Of a DNA stretch of 64,000 bases, positions 31,254-43,195 are shown one piece after another. The stretch is from Glandiceps talaboti. Lineage: Eukaryota > Hemichordata > Enteropneusta > Spengelidae. The notes beneath the pieces were generated by a model that did not search any database, was not told where the DNA came from, and worked only from the letters and a program-made list of their open reading frames with translations. The stretch is from the NCBI RefSeq assembly GCF_964340395.1, contig NC_135549.1:16898842-16962841 (forward strand). Direction: 5' to 3'. Position 1 is the stretch's first letter. Each line of letters opens with the position of its first letter. The position numbers were made by a program, and so were the translations under genes.

Positions 31254-32520
31254 GTAAGTACAGGTACTTCAGCTTTGATAACATCACCACTACATACTTA
31301 AGTCCAGTTTACCTGCATCCTTCTCACACACAGATGACACTTATTGTCTACATAGATTTATCAATAACCGCCTATCTTATTTTACCAAATGACTTCAGCA
31401 TGTGAAATCTAGTGCTAACCACCATCTTATCCATTGTATAACTCCATATATTTGTATTGCATACTCAGTGTTTGGGTTATAGTTTATACACAATATGACA
31501 AATTACCTCAATGCACAATTGAATTTACTGATATGTTGCAATATTTCTGAAAATTTAAAGCTTATCCTTAAATTCACAATTTTACAATAATTTCCACATT
31601 TAAGGGAACATGGAAAAATTTTGCTCATACATGTCTGTATTATCCATTCTATACTACTACAGCAGTTCTGGAACATATCTTATTTTTTGCAATAATTTAT
31701 AGTGACATCAATTGTGCACATTGATCCCCATTTTGTTTCTTTACATTTGGTAGCGCCATATCTTATTCACTAAGGAGACACTTCCCGGTGACATATAATG
31801 TGAATGTAATGACTTTTAATTTCCCATATCATGTAATGGGGAGATATTGACATAGACATATGATAAGTCTTCATATCCACACCCAAGAGAACAAACCCAC
31901 CACAGTTTACATTTCAGACTTTAGACAGAAATGCAAATTTTAGACAGAATGTGAATATCACTCATCACAACGTTCACATTCCTAAAACATACCCTCACTG
32001 AATTTTAGTTTAATCGGTCTAGTAGTTTTTGAGTTTTGATTTTTAGAAAAATGTATTATGCTAATTTTTATACCAGATAGGCCAGTGTATCACCATTTTT
32101 CTTCATATCCAAACCACATGAACATACCTTCAAAATATTTCAGCTTAATATGCCCAGGTAATTTTTATTTGAGACTTCTAACCCCAAAAGCATATTTCAA
32201 GACCTAATATATTTTGGTTTTTCACATTCACTAGAAATATCAACAGCAAGTGTAAGCAAGATCAGTTGATCTTTTTGTAACAAAAATCTTATTTTTTAAC
32301 CCATATCCCATACATGTAATGTGATCAACTAGAAACCATAAGTGATGTCCTCACCAACTATCAAAACAATTGGCCCAATGACTTCTTGACTTTAATAAGT
32401 GGTAGTAGAAATATGTACCTTAGCTATAATACTTTGGGGAAGTTTTGAAATTACCACCTGCAGAATACATGTGAAATTCTAGTCAATAATGCAATTATAA
32501 TTACTTTACCTTTATTGCAG
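31254..32520 (+). other. Intron with degenerate repeats
   Basis: AT-rich; diverged repeated phrases such as AAATTTTAGACAGAATG and paragraphs of TTTGAGTTTTGATTTTTAG type. No gene. A domain search could not be made here. Confidence 0.35.
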
Positions 32521-32592
32521 TTGGGGATCTTGGTGCTTCTAATAAAACCAATAATGGACAGCCCAAATATCATACTTTCAAGACAAATGCTG
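32521..32592 (+). CDS. Nested-gene candidate exon 4 (72 nt, phase 1-1)
   Basis: Acceptor CTTTATTGCAG, donor GCTG|GTAAGG. In phase 1 it reads VGDLGASNKTNNGQPKYHTF and ends KTNAG. Length is a multiple of three. Low-complexity Asn/Lys-rich composition; no recognised domain. Confidence 0.48.
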
Positions 32593-34618
32593 GTAAGGAC
32601 AATTATTTTTCTTTTCTTTTTGTGTTTACCGGTAATGAGTAATGCATTGCTGCTGACATTAATCGAAACTACTCAGATTTTAACATTTAATTTAGTATGT
32701 ATTTGCATACTAAGTAAATATGGGTTCATAACATTAGCAAGTTAACTAGGTATTTGATAAGCAAATATATTCCTTTATGGCAAAAACAAAAATGCTCAAC
32801 GGGCAACTAAACCCAACATATTGGGCAGGTAGGTCAATTTTAAAAAAAAATAGTAATCATGATATAGGAAAAAAATCCAAGTTGATTTTATTCACTCATT
32901 TTAATTTTATCACTTGAAATATCAATAAATTTCCAGTTGTACAGTTTGGAAATGAACGCAAATTTACTGTTAAACTAATTGTGTAGCTCCTCTTGAAATG
33001 TTAAGACCCACCAAATGAAACCCTAGAATTATTTTAGCCACCCCTTCTATTAGCTACACTACAGTGGATATGTGCAATTAAGATGTGGTATGCATTAAAA
33101 ACCGTGATAACCAACTACATTACCAGTCAGAACAAGATTACTTTTCATATGCAAAGGAGATGTTTGTTGAACCGCAGGGAGCCCATGAACCATGTTAGAA
33201 ACAAACAGCAAATAAACAAGAAAACAGGAAAAATAACATAAATAAACAAAACAAAAACAAAAAAACCTGCTGTCATGCAGTAAACTAAGTTAGAGCCCAG
33301 TGTTCTTTCTCTGCAAATTTATAACTCTAATCTTTTGCAAATCATTTTTTTTAGTCAGCATTTGCTTAGTTTTCTCAGGAAAGTTACAATTTTTTTCAAA
33401 CTATATATAGAAAGACAAGGACAGTTTTAACACAAAAAGAATTTTTTTTTTTGCATCAGAGATCACTACAAAAATCAATCATCAGATCTATAGTAGAGCT
33501 CTAAATTTGTTACCTGATTAGTTGAAGTAAGTCCAATAGTGTGTCCTGTCAGTGTTGAAAGATATGTGCGTTGAATGAAGATTTGAATCTACTGCCATTA
33601 TGTATATGCCAGTATGTTTACAATGGTTTGTTTTGGTACATACCATCAACACAAAATAATACCAAACTGGGGACATTATTTTTTTAATGTGCCACACAGT
33701 GTCACTGTTCAATTCATAACTTTGTAGCCAAATTGGGCTACCATTTGCATTATTTAGTGGTTCAAAGTCAAACATTGGTAGTTTTTAGATGTGGGACTAC
33801 CTAAAGATGCCATAGACATTCCATGCAAATGACCCCCCTAGGACTTTTTAGGTTGCACACAATTGTACACAATGTTTTGATAGTGATCATTTTACACCAA
33901 AACAGGTGGGATATGGTCTCATCTACAAGTATATAATTATGAAATATTGAATTTTAACTTACATGAATGTATGATCAGTACCTTTACCAAGAAATTGGGG
34001 AAAATTGGTATGAAACACATTTTTGGTCAAAAAAGCATGTGAAATTTATTTTTTTGATAAATACAAGGATTACATTTACAATTGGAAATTAGCTGTAAAA
34101 ATTAATAGACAGATAGTATGGGTGTTGGGTAAAATATTTATCATGTTTACAGTAAATACAAACAAATTTGCATACACAAATACTGCATACATGTGAGTCT
34201 GGCAGCATAATGATACGTCTCACAGACGACTATATCAAATACTTCGTTTGTTTAAAGAAATCTGACGAAATACAATGATGTAGATCCTGCCACATGATCC
34301 TGCCATAACGTCTTTATCAGTTCATGTAAACCAACACGTAGGAGTGATGGATCATACAGCATTGGCATCTGTGGTTTGTCATCGGCAGGATCGCGCGACC
34401 TGCCATTGACGACCTCACGGTGTCACAAGGTTTAATTAATAATGGAATATCCCCAATCAATTTCTTATTCGCACTGGGTTAAAAAGTACATAGCCACCAT
34501 TTGCAATAACTCTTTTTTTGTTTAGTTTTTCTGTTAAGAGCAGAAGTCCATATATATATATATCTATATATATATAACACTTAAACAGGATATTGTTTCT
34601 TCTCATTATTATTTACAG
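32593..34618 (+). other. Intron with a dispersed repeat
   Basis: Mostly AT-rich and featureless. At about 33295-33440, ATTTATAACTCTAATCTTTT, TTAGTTTTCTCAG and AAAGACAAGGACAGTTT resemble 57955-58090, so this is a second copy of that repeat family. A TAGCC/GGGCTACC phrase at 33722-33795 resembles 37325-37600. An (AT)n run lies at 34549-34575. Confidence 0.5.
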
Positions 34619-34725
34619 GAAGAGGACAAGTTCGTGAATGTTTGAATGCGAACACAGACTTTGGGCATGATTTACCAACAACCTCTACCAAGCTGATGAA
34701 TGAGATAAGAAAAGGAAAAAAATGA
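34619..34725 (+). CDS. Nested-gene candidate last exon
   Basis: Acceptor TTATTATTTACAG. In phase 1 it reads GRGQVRECLNANTDFGHDLP and then TTSTKLMNEIRKGKK before TGA at 34723-34725. It closes the chain of frame-preserving phase 1 exons. The function is unknown and no polyadenylation signal was identified. Confidence 0.42.
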
Positions 34726-34969
34726 TGAAAAAAGACTGAAACAAAAAGCAGTGGGACTAACATTGTCTGACCATGGACATAAGTAGACTGAATTCTCTCA
34801 AATTTGGATCAAGGAAAATAGCGCCAATGGTGTTGAAGCACAACTGTATTGTTTTTTAAAACATCTATTCATACATGAGCCATGTTAGGTTATATGTTTT
34901 CATTTCCTGAATGACTATCGAGTTGCCTATCCAACATAGTTGTAATCTATGCAATTCATTTGACTTTTA

Positions 34970-35595
34970 TTATTGATGTGGTCTTGTATTATGGGTGTGG
35001 TCTTGTTGCTTGGCATATATTTTCATCAATGTTTCGAATGTTTATTCATTAGTGTAACAATTTGCGACGTTATCTTTATGAAATATGCTATCATTTCAGA
35101 GCTCAAAATTCGTGTTTTTAGTCCCTGCTGGACGCAGTCCGGGACGGGAACTTATGGATTGGGGTCCATCCATCCGTCCGTCCGTCCAGAGCTGTTTCTT
35201 CGAGATGCCTGGACTGTTTTTTTTTCAAACTTGGTACAGGGGCAACATACAATGGCATACATATGCATGTTAATTTGTTTCATGCTACAATCCAATATGG
35301 CTGCCTAACAGCTATTTTGTTTGCAAACTTTCCATGTCCAAAGCCATAACTCAGACATGCTTGAATAGATCTCATTCAATATTGGTATTAGGACAGTGTT
35401 CTATGACATACATGTGCATAATTATTTTCATCATGATACTATCCAATATGGCTGCCTGGCAGCCATATTGTTTGTGATTTTTCCATGTCCAAATCCATAA
35501 CTCAAGACGTGCTTGCACAGATCTTATTCTAAGTTTGTATTAGGACAGTCTTCTATGACATACATGTGCTTATTCATTGTTGTCATGATACTGCT
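34970..35595 (+). repeat. Repeat tract: GTGGTC-type unit followed by about 150 bp tandem units
   Basis: Starts with GGGTGTGGTCTTGTTGCTTG and TTTGCGACGTTATCTTTATG, shared with 37840-39250. It then has CATCCATCCGTCCGTCCGTCC (35167-35187) and units with CCATGTCCAAAGCCATAACT, AGGACAGTGTTCTATGACAT and CCAATATGGCTGCCTGGCAG recurring about every 150 bp. No genuine ORF. Confidence 0.85.
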
Positions 35596-35597
35596 AC

Positions 35598-36380
35598 TAC
35601 TGCCACCGAACGAAAAAAAACCTAGTAATAATAGTAGTATTACAGATGTACGGGTTTGTCAATCATTAAAAAGTCACCGTCTGCAACTTACCGCCGCAAT
35701 TTGTGTACATTATACTCACTACTACTCACTCACATGTTTTACTCTATTGTTATCTGTGATAACTGTTACGTCATTCATAAATGTCGGCATGATGATTTAA
35801 CTTACGGCCGTAATTCACATAATTTTCTGGAACATTCTTCTCCTCTTTTTAACCAGTTAACAATTCTCGACGTGTTTAAGTTACACAAGTATTTAGTAGG
35901 TGTTTTTGTTTACGATTTAATACACAATAATTTACCACACTCTATAACCGATTATTGCTCGCTGTTTAATTATGAATACAATACACGACAGAAGGCTCAG
36001 GGCAATTTGTGTATTCCGCCAGTGAAGACATCAGTTGGACAACAATCAATATCATATACAGGTGTTGTGAGTCGTAGAGTTGAACGGTATAAGTATGGAT
36101 AGTTCTAACGTTGCACTCTAGCACTTACACTCTCATACTCTCGTACGGGATCGTTCAAGTCCAAGTCGGGAATTAGTCACGACTGAGAAGAGATTACCTG
36201 TATATTTTGTATTAAACTGATAATAAATAAATCTTTTCCAGTAAAAAAATGACTTCGTGTTTGTGTTTAGTGAGTATAATGTATGCAAATTGCGGCGGTA
36301 AGTTGTCGACGGTGACTTTTTAATGAATGACAAACCCGTACATCTGTAATACTAGTTTTTTTTTCGTTCGGGGGCAGTAG
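35598..36380. mobile_element. Inverted-repeat element enclosing a LINE C-terminal fragment
   Basis: The left arm (35598-35710) and right arm (36275-36380) are reverse complements over about 110 bp, sharing ATTACAGATGTACGGGTTTG, CATTAAAAAGTCACCGTC and AACTTACCGCCGCAATTTG. The interior (35855-36102, plus strand) encodes NILDVFKLHKYLVGVFVYDL and NTRQKAQGNLCIPP, the C-terminal tail of a Jockey/CR1-type ORF2. The element sits inside the 150 bp tandem tract. Either a LINE piece inserted in a foldback element or a foldback captured it. Confidence 0.75.
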
Positions 36381-37080
36381 TCTGGGGGGCAGTTGTTCTT
36401 CAGGGGCAGTTGTCCGGGGGGCAATTGTCCTTCGGGGGCAGTTGTCCGGGGGGCAGTTGTCCGGGGGACAATTGTCCTGTTACCTATTAGCACAGTGTTC
36501 TATGACATACATGTGCCTGTTCATTGTTATTGTGATACGATCCAATATGGCTGCCTGGCAGCCATTTTGTTGGGCAAATTTTCCATGTCCAAAGCCATAA
36601 CTCACACATGCTTTAACAGATCTCATTCAAAGTTGGTACTAGGACAGTGTTCTATGACATATGTGCATATCCATTTTCGTCGTGATACGATCCGATATGG
36701 CTTCCTGGCAGCAATTTTGTTGGCACAGTTTTCATGTCCAAAGCCATAACTTAGACATGCTTTAACAGATCTCATTCAAAGTTAGTATCAGGACATTGTT
36801 CTATGACATATGTGCATCTCCATTTTCGTCGTGATATGATCCAATATGGCTGTCTGGCAGCCATTTTGTTTGTGAATTTTCCATGTCCAAAGCCATAACT
36901 CAGAAATTCTTTAACCGATCTCATTCAAAGTTGGTATTAGGACAGTGTTCTAGGACATATATGTGCATATCCATTTTCGTCGTGATACGATCTGATATGG
37001 CTTCCTGGCAGCAATTTTGTTGGCACAGTTTTCATGTCCAAAGCCATAACTCAGCCATGCTTGACCAGGTCCCCACACCC
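36381..37080 (+). repeat. GC-rich minisatellite and continued 150 bp tandem units
   Basis: First 100 bp: repeated GGGGGCAGTTGTCC phrases (36381-36480). Then about four more units of the ATGGCTGCCTGGCAGCCATTTTG / CCATGTCCAAAGCCATAACT repeat, continuing the tract at 35.1-35.6 kb across the inserted inverted-repeat element. Ends at a C-rich run near 37075-37093. Confidence 0.85.
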
Positions 37081-37888
37081 CCCCCCCACCCCCGTAGTTG
37101 ACCTATCCTTTATTGTTGAATGGTTTATTCCATCATGTCATCTTGAAGAGTAGGCATGTTCGATGTCCAACGAGCAGAACCAACATATCTAAGTCTGTTT
37201 GATTTAGGTTCACAAGTGTTGATGCTTGATCAGAGTAGTGATATCAAGAAAATGACAACATAAACTGCCTGTTCATTAAATCCAATCAGAGCTGGGACTA
37301 TGTCATTGTCAATGATTTGTTTCTTGGTAGCCCAGGTGGGCTACCATCATCTGAGATTGGTAGCCCAAGAGCAATGGTTGGTAGCCCATATGCATGTGTC
37401 CCTATAGTGACCCATACATCCAAAAATGTTCATCTCGGTTCCCTTCGTCAAGTATGGCATCAAATAAGATGTTAAGTGTGACCTCTCACAGGTCCTATAG
37501 TCAAGTTGTCATAGTTTCATTAAAAACTTTGTTGCCCAATTTGGCTACCACCATAATTTGGTAGCCCAGAGATGCACATTGGTAGTCTGTGGATGTGAGA
37601 CTACCCGAGTTTTAAGCCCTGCATTTAGCTATTGCTATGGGTGGGGTCATATTTGCATTTATTTTTGAATGTTTACTCAATTACTTACAAGATGATATCA
37701 TTATTTGACCAAATGTACTCCCATTTTATTGTTTCTAAGGGCGTGGTCATGGTTGCTAGGCATACTTGCATACACTATTTGAACGTTTGTTAACTTGTCT
37801 ATTTTCATTAATATTTCAAATGTTTGTTCATTGGTGTAAGAATTTGCGATGTTATCTTTATGAAATATGCTACCATTTAGCTGTTGTT
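37081..37888 (+). repeat. Degenerate repeats (GTAGCCCA type and GTGGTCATGGTTGCTA type)
   Basis: TTGGTAGCCCA and GGGCTACC phrases recur at 37327-37570. From 37616, units with GGTGGGGTCAT, ATTTGACCAAATGTACTCCC and GGTCATGGTTGCTAGGCATA begin and resume after the LINE insertion at 38971. Confidence 0.7.
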
Positions 37889-38970
37889 ATTAATAATAAT
37901 AATAATCTTTATTCCCAGAAATATATAACAATTCTACAATATATGAAGTATTCAACTTGGGAAAGGGAGACGAAAAATAGTTGTCTTTGCAACTAGTCGA
38001 GTCCGTCCCCTTTTACAATCTTAGGGATTAGGAATTACTAATTACTGGGGCTGCTGGTCAAATTGAGTATATTGCAATATTCACAGAATAGAAAACAATC
38101 ATACATTGTATAAATATAGGTGGACAAAAAAACAACAACAACCAAACAAACAAATATAAAGAAACAACAAATGACCTACTTAAATATACAGACAAACGGT
38201 AATCATTCTCTATGAATATGAAGTATAACTAGTTTACAATGATTGGAGATAGTTTTGGAACTCTGTTTGAAAATTACTTCTGCTATTTATGTTGCGAATG
38301 TTGTAAGGGACACAATTCCATAGTTTAGCACCTGAATACTTGACAGTGAACTGACCAGTCCTATGGTTTGCTTTTGGGATGGTAAGGTTGTTTCTGGCGC
38401 TCTGTTGTGTTGTGAAGGAGTGTTTAATGGGAGTGAAAAAATCCTGAAAGGTATCCGGTAATCTGAGTTGCAAAACGTCATGAATGATAACGACAAGCTG
38501 TATTTTGTGCTGTTTGAAAATGTCAAGAATATTCAACCTTTTAAATAATGGCCCCGAGTGAGCACATCAATGACTATCTGTTATGGTGCGCACTATTCTT
38601 TTTTGAATTAAAAATATTTCATTCAGGTATGTCGGACACGTGTTACCCCACACTTCGAGACCGTAGGTGATATGGGGCAGAACAAAAGCATTATACAATA
38701 GTACAAGTACATATTCTGGAACCGTGTGACATAACTTATAAAACACACATTCATTCTACATGTCATTCTACTAATTTTCTTTTTCACCTCAGCTATATGC
38801 TGCTTCCAAGACAGCGTATTGTCAATGTTGACCCCAACAAAAGGTGAACTTTTAACTTCATCTAGTGAGACCCCCTTAAATTCAAGGGAACCAATCAATA
38901 CTTAAGATTGTATATTTTGTCTTATTTGAATTGATCGTCAATTTATTGGCATCACATCATTTTCTATTGG
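37889..38970 (-). mobile_element. 5'-truncated LINE fragment (Jockey/CR1-type), minus strand
   Basis: The 3' end is AATAAAGATTATTATTATTA at 37890-37910, an ATT repeat tail. Inside, the minus strand encodes NILDIFKQHKIQLVVIIHDV, YSGAKLWNCVPYNIRN (38536-38234), and upstream, in another frame, FVGVNIDNTLSWKQHI (38898-38623), the post-RT region with its [YF][LV]G[VI] motif. Frame breaks make it a pseudogene. It splits the GTGGTCATGG tandem repeat. Confidence 0.85.
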
Positions 38971-39660
38971 TGGGTCAAGGTCGATAGGGATATTTGCATG
39001 AATTTTTTTATGTTTACTGAATAGCCTACAAGATGATATTGTTATTTGACCAAAATGTACTCCAATGTTTTTGCTATGGGTGTGGTCATTGTTGCTAGGT
39101 ATATTTGCAAACACATTATTAATCTTTGTTCACTTGTCTATTTTTATCAATGTTTGAAATGTGTATTCATTGGTGTAAGAATTTGCGATGTTATCTTTAT
39201 GAGATATGGTACCATTTAGCTGTTGCTATTGGCCAAAATGTACTCCCATTTTGTTGTTGCTAAGGCATATTTGCATACACTTTTTGAATGTTTGTTCACT
39301 TGTCTATCTTTGTGAAATACAGCTCTGTTTGGATGTTGCTGTGGACGTGGTCATGGTTGCCATGGTATTTGAATATTTTTAATGAATTTGTATTCAATTG
39401 CCCACAGAATATCATTATTTGACCAAAGTGTACTCCCATTTAGAAGTTGCCATTGGCATGGTCATGGTTGCCAGTGCCAATTATAAAAAATTTGAACAAC
39501 ATCTGCAAAATAACACTTCTAGAAACATCTCACCAAGTTCCAGTGTCACTACCCAAGCCCTCATTTGCATATCACTGATAGTAAGAGATGTTGACATGTG
39601 ATATACATTTAAAAATTGCCAATAACAATATCAGAGAGTTAATACATCACCTAGCCCATC
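38971..39660 (+). repeat. Continuation of the GTGGTCATGGTTGCTA tandem repeat, ending in a small hairpin
   Basis: Units with TATTTGACCAAAATGTACTCC and TTTGCGATGTTATCTTTATG repeat with loss of similarity toward 39480, then CCAAGTTCCAGTGTCACTAC and CATTTGCATATCACTGAT. Near 39650-39665 lies the hairpin AGCCCATCGGGCT, possibly the terminus of the element. Confidence 0.7.
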
Positions 39661-39838
39661 GGGCTTATTAGTCACTATAAAATTGAATACCTAGTAGAAT
39701 CAACAGTGAAATAAAAAGTGGGATTCGTCCTCAATTTTAATCTGTATTACAAAACACACAGCGGCGAGCTTGAAACACCTCACCTCTAAAACGACCTGTT
39801 TCGATCCTGAGTGGAGGAATTTGAGTGGATAACTGATA

Positions 39839-39999
39839 GTTATAGTACACATCAGAGAACATGTACTGTTTTTATTTGGACAGTTTTGGTTAACCTGTCT
39901 GTTATTTTGTCCGAGGCACAGCTGAGGACTAAATAACTGATGGGTTAACCAAAACTGTTTGAATAAAAACTGTTAATGTCCGAGGACGTGTACTATAAC
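39839..39999. repeat. 161 bp foldback element
   Basis: Outer arms GTTATAGTACAC and GTGTACTATAAC; inner arms CAGTTTTGGTTAACC and GGTTAACCAAAACTG; TCCGAGG phrases near the loop. The arms are imperfect. Non-coding, MITE-like. Confidence 0.88.
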
Positions 40000-40589
40000 G
40001 ACGTTATACTTAGAGTTTGACGAGTTTTTAGGTTTTTCACCAGAAAGTCAACCTAGGTATCTGAGCTCTGTTATGTAACCTCTCACCATTGTTATGTTAA
40101 TTACAAAATTCGCTATAGAAATCCCATCCAGCATTTCTCGGCTAAATAATCTGAATTTCCCCCAAACGTTTAGCGTGAAATCCATGAACCCAGAAGGATT
40201 CGTTCTGTATCAAAACGACAGTCCCAAATCAAGCAGTATTTCCATTTTCCTCATCCACAGTTCTTATTAACCCTGTAAACATACGCATTGTCAAGTCAAT
40301 GAACAAATGATATCTGGAGATGATATCTATCTCACTTTGTAGTGAAGTAGTTAGAGAATGTACCTTTGGATAGATGAATAGGTACATAACTAGAGGTACT
40401 GTGTTTGAGACCCATTTAGGTAAAGTCGATTTTTTACAAACACTTTACTGAGAGACAGGTGCAAAATTAGGTGCGGTAGCACATGTTGATTGCATTTGAA
40501 CAGTGACAAGGTAGGGAGTGGGCCATAGCCAGTTACATTCATGGATTAACGGTATGCGGATACTTCCTTTGTGTCTGATTAAATAAACA
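40000..40589. other. Intronic sequence without recognisable features
   Basis: No gene or clear repeat noted. Confidence 0.5.
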
Positions 40590-40745
40590 TAGTGTCCGAT
40601 TAACTAAAAGAAATGTATGATTAACTAAAAAAAAAGTGTTCAATTAACTTAAAGTGTACGATTAACTAAAAATAGTGTACAATTAACTGAAAAAAAGTGT
40701 ACAATTAACTAAAAAAAGTGTACGATTAACTAAAAAAGTGTCCGC
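40590..40745. repeat. About 20 bp minisatellite (GTGTACGATTAACTAAAAA)
   Basis: Seven to eight imperfect units of GTGTMCRATTAACTAAAAAA in tandem. Confidence 0.92.
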
Positions 40746-41399
40746 TAAATGAAATTAGGAGCACAGTTGAAACAATGGCGATGAGTTGGAAAGGAGTACA
40801 ACAATTTTAAAACAAGTTTCAAATTCAGTGAAAATAACATAATGTCTAATTTTTGTCAATTGTTTTTTTCAGGGTTGTTGGCCCAAAGCCAGGCTTTTTC
40901 TTATTGTTGTAGTTGCCTTAATAATGGACAGCAAGTTGTTAAAATAAAATGAATAATAAATGAAAAGAATTTCCCATACTGTTGTCAGAAATTTTGAAAT
41001 ATTGTGTTCATGTGTGCATGTCTTGTGTGTGTGCGTAGTATTTCTTAAAGACAGTACTTGTCTGTGCGTGTGTGCATGCATGTGTGTGTGTGTGTGCATG
41101 CCATAGTATTTCTTAAAGACAGTAATTATCTAACATAACCTTTCCACAAAGGATACATGTATTATGGTAACGTGTGAGAATGAACAAAATCACGACAAAA
41201 CAGAGAAAATATGGGTATTACTATGTCTAGATATATTTTGCCAACAAATCAGCTCTCTAGTTATTCTAAGTGGAGGTTGCTATTATTTGTTGTTCTCATA
41301 TGATTTAATATGGGGTTGCGCACACCCAGAATTTTATAAACAAAAACAATTTATGGTAAATTAAATGTGTCTGTGATCACTAAAAAGAATTATGGATAT
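40746..41399. other. Intronic sequence with a short GT-rich duplication
   Basis: TAGTATTTCTTAAAGACAGTA occurs twice (41037 and 41104) around a GT/GCAT-rich stretch. A 66-codon open frame at 41164 has no similarity. Confidence 0.5.
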
Positions 41400-41748
41400 T
41401 CTCAGTAAATCTTCAAAATTTCCCCCTAAGGGCATATAAAGTCAAATATTTTCACCCATTCCTAGGGGGAAAATTGAGCACATGTAGTTCCCTTAAGGAC
41501 CTTCCCCCTATTGTAGCTCCTGGGGTTAAAATACCTTAAGGGGAAATTTTTGGAGGGCTAGAAAGTATATATCTTTTGTTATTTATTTAAATATTATATA
41601 AATGTCGATATCTGTAATGACTACCTAAATGTTAGTTAACTGAACAGTAACATTATGAATTATTCTTTTCCTTATGATTTTACAAGCAAATAAATAAAAT
41701 TTCCCCCTATGGTTGACTTTTTTGGCATTTCCCCCTATGGTTGAATCT

Positions 41749-41752
<4 letters not shown>
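41400..41752 (-). repeat. Dispersed TTTCCCCCTATGG motifs beside a TA microsatellite
   Basis: TTTCCCCCTAAGGGCATAT, CCTAGGGGGAAAATTG, TTAAGGGGAAATTT, and two copies of TTTCCCCCTATGGTTGA (41699 and 41729) followed by CTAGGTATATAT. This is the reverse orientation of the arrangement at 12.06-12.2 kb and shares the 76 bp satellite core. Confidence 0.7.

Positions 41753-41826
<74 letters not shown>
41753..41826. repeat. (TA)n microsatellite
   Basis: About 74 bp of uninterrupted TA dinucleotides. Confidence 0.97.
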
Positions 41827-41828
<2 letters not shown>

Positions 41829-42790
41829 TAATAATTGTAATTAGAGCAAACAAAATATATTACATTTACCACTGTTCTCTCTAGAATGTTGTCACAAGAG
41901 GGCTTTTTCTGTGATCAGCTTTATCAAATATCTGCTATGCTTGCCAGCTACAGACGAGGAAGGGTAAATCTGTAGCCTTGTGGCTCAGCGGACAGTACCA
42001 ATTTCTGCACTTGCCAATTTAGTGACAAGTAAGGGAGAATCTTTTGGTTGTTTTTTTTTTTTTTTTGCTTTTTGTGGATATAATGTCATTTTTGCTTAAA
42101 ATTACTTTGCTTTTTTCATTTTTATCAAGAAGACACACAGATATTACCATAGGACTGCAAGTCCTTGTTACTTTGTTCAAAAGAAGGCACTGTATTCATT
42201 TTGGACATCAATAGTCAGTTGTATAAAAGTTGGTTATCAATATAAAATCAATGCACAGCAAAGGCAGTGGCCTTATTAGAAACATGCTCAATAATAACAC
42301 CGCTTCAAGCTTCATAAATAATCAATTGGGATTTCATCAAGTCCATAATTCCATAATTCCATACTGTTGTTAATGTCAGGTGTCATATATTATAATATCT
42401 GGAATATTGAAACATGGAATGAAAAAAAGGGGAAGGCGTTCTAATTGGAGTTTACTGACATTTGTTCATATACACTCTGTTGTGGGTCACCATAGCGATG
42501 GCTTTTACCAGATAAGTCAAGTGGTGAGTTCCTTGATGATGATCAGGTTTATAAAACACTTGTTATCACTAATGGTAGAGTCGCTAGAAATTTGCATATC
42601 AAAAGAATACAAAGATCAGTATATTTTTATCGTTGTGTTTCCAAGAAAATCACAGCATGCAATCTATTTCTCTATAATGACTTGATAAAATTGTTACAAC
42701 ACTCAAGGTATTGTATACCTTATGTCTACTCTTGGTGATATTATTTTACATCATTATCATTCAGTTGTACACAGTGAGAAGAGGGGGAAA
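41827..42790. other. Intronic sequence without recognisable features
   Basis: A 101-codon open frame at 42380-42685 (plus) shows no similarity or splice context. A poly-T run lies at about 42051-42066. Confidence 0.5.
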
Positions 42791-43195
42791 AGGAGGGGGT
42801 GTATACAGCTAAAAGTGGGGCAAACGAGGGGTGTATACAGCAAGAAGATGGGAAAACGAGGGGCTGTATACAGCTAAGAGTGGGGCAAAAGAGGGGTGTA
42901 TACAACTAGAAGATGGACAGAGGAGGGGGTGTATACAGCTAAAGGAGGCAAAGGAGGAGTGCATACAGCAGGAAGAGGGACAAATGTGGGGGTCAAAGTC
43001 TATATACAGCTGAAGAAGAGCAAACCTGGTGATATGGGTGTATACAGCTAGAAGAGGGGCAAAGGGGGGGGAGCTAAGGCGGGAATTTATACTACAGCAA
43101 GAGGGGCAAACATTGGAATCAGGGTGTATACAGCTAGAGAAGGGACAAAGGAGGAGGTCATGCTATATTCAGCTAGAAGAGGTGTAAACCTAGGA
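42791..43195 (+). repeat. Degenerate minisatellite with GTGTATACAGCTA core
   Basis: About eleven imperfect units of roughly 30-45 bp, each with TATACAGCTARAAG followed by GGGCAAA and G-rich sequence. Purine-rich plus strand. Open frames are repeat artefacts. Confidence 0.9.

Noticed and set aside
39640-39670. Helitron 3' end
   Set aside because: A hairpin is present but the CTRR terminus about 10 nt downstream is missing, and no Rep/helicase coding sequence is in the window.
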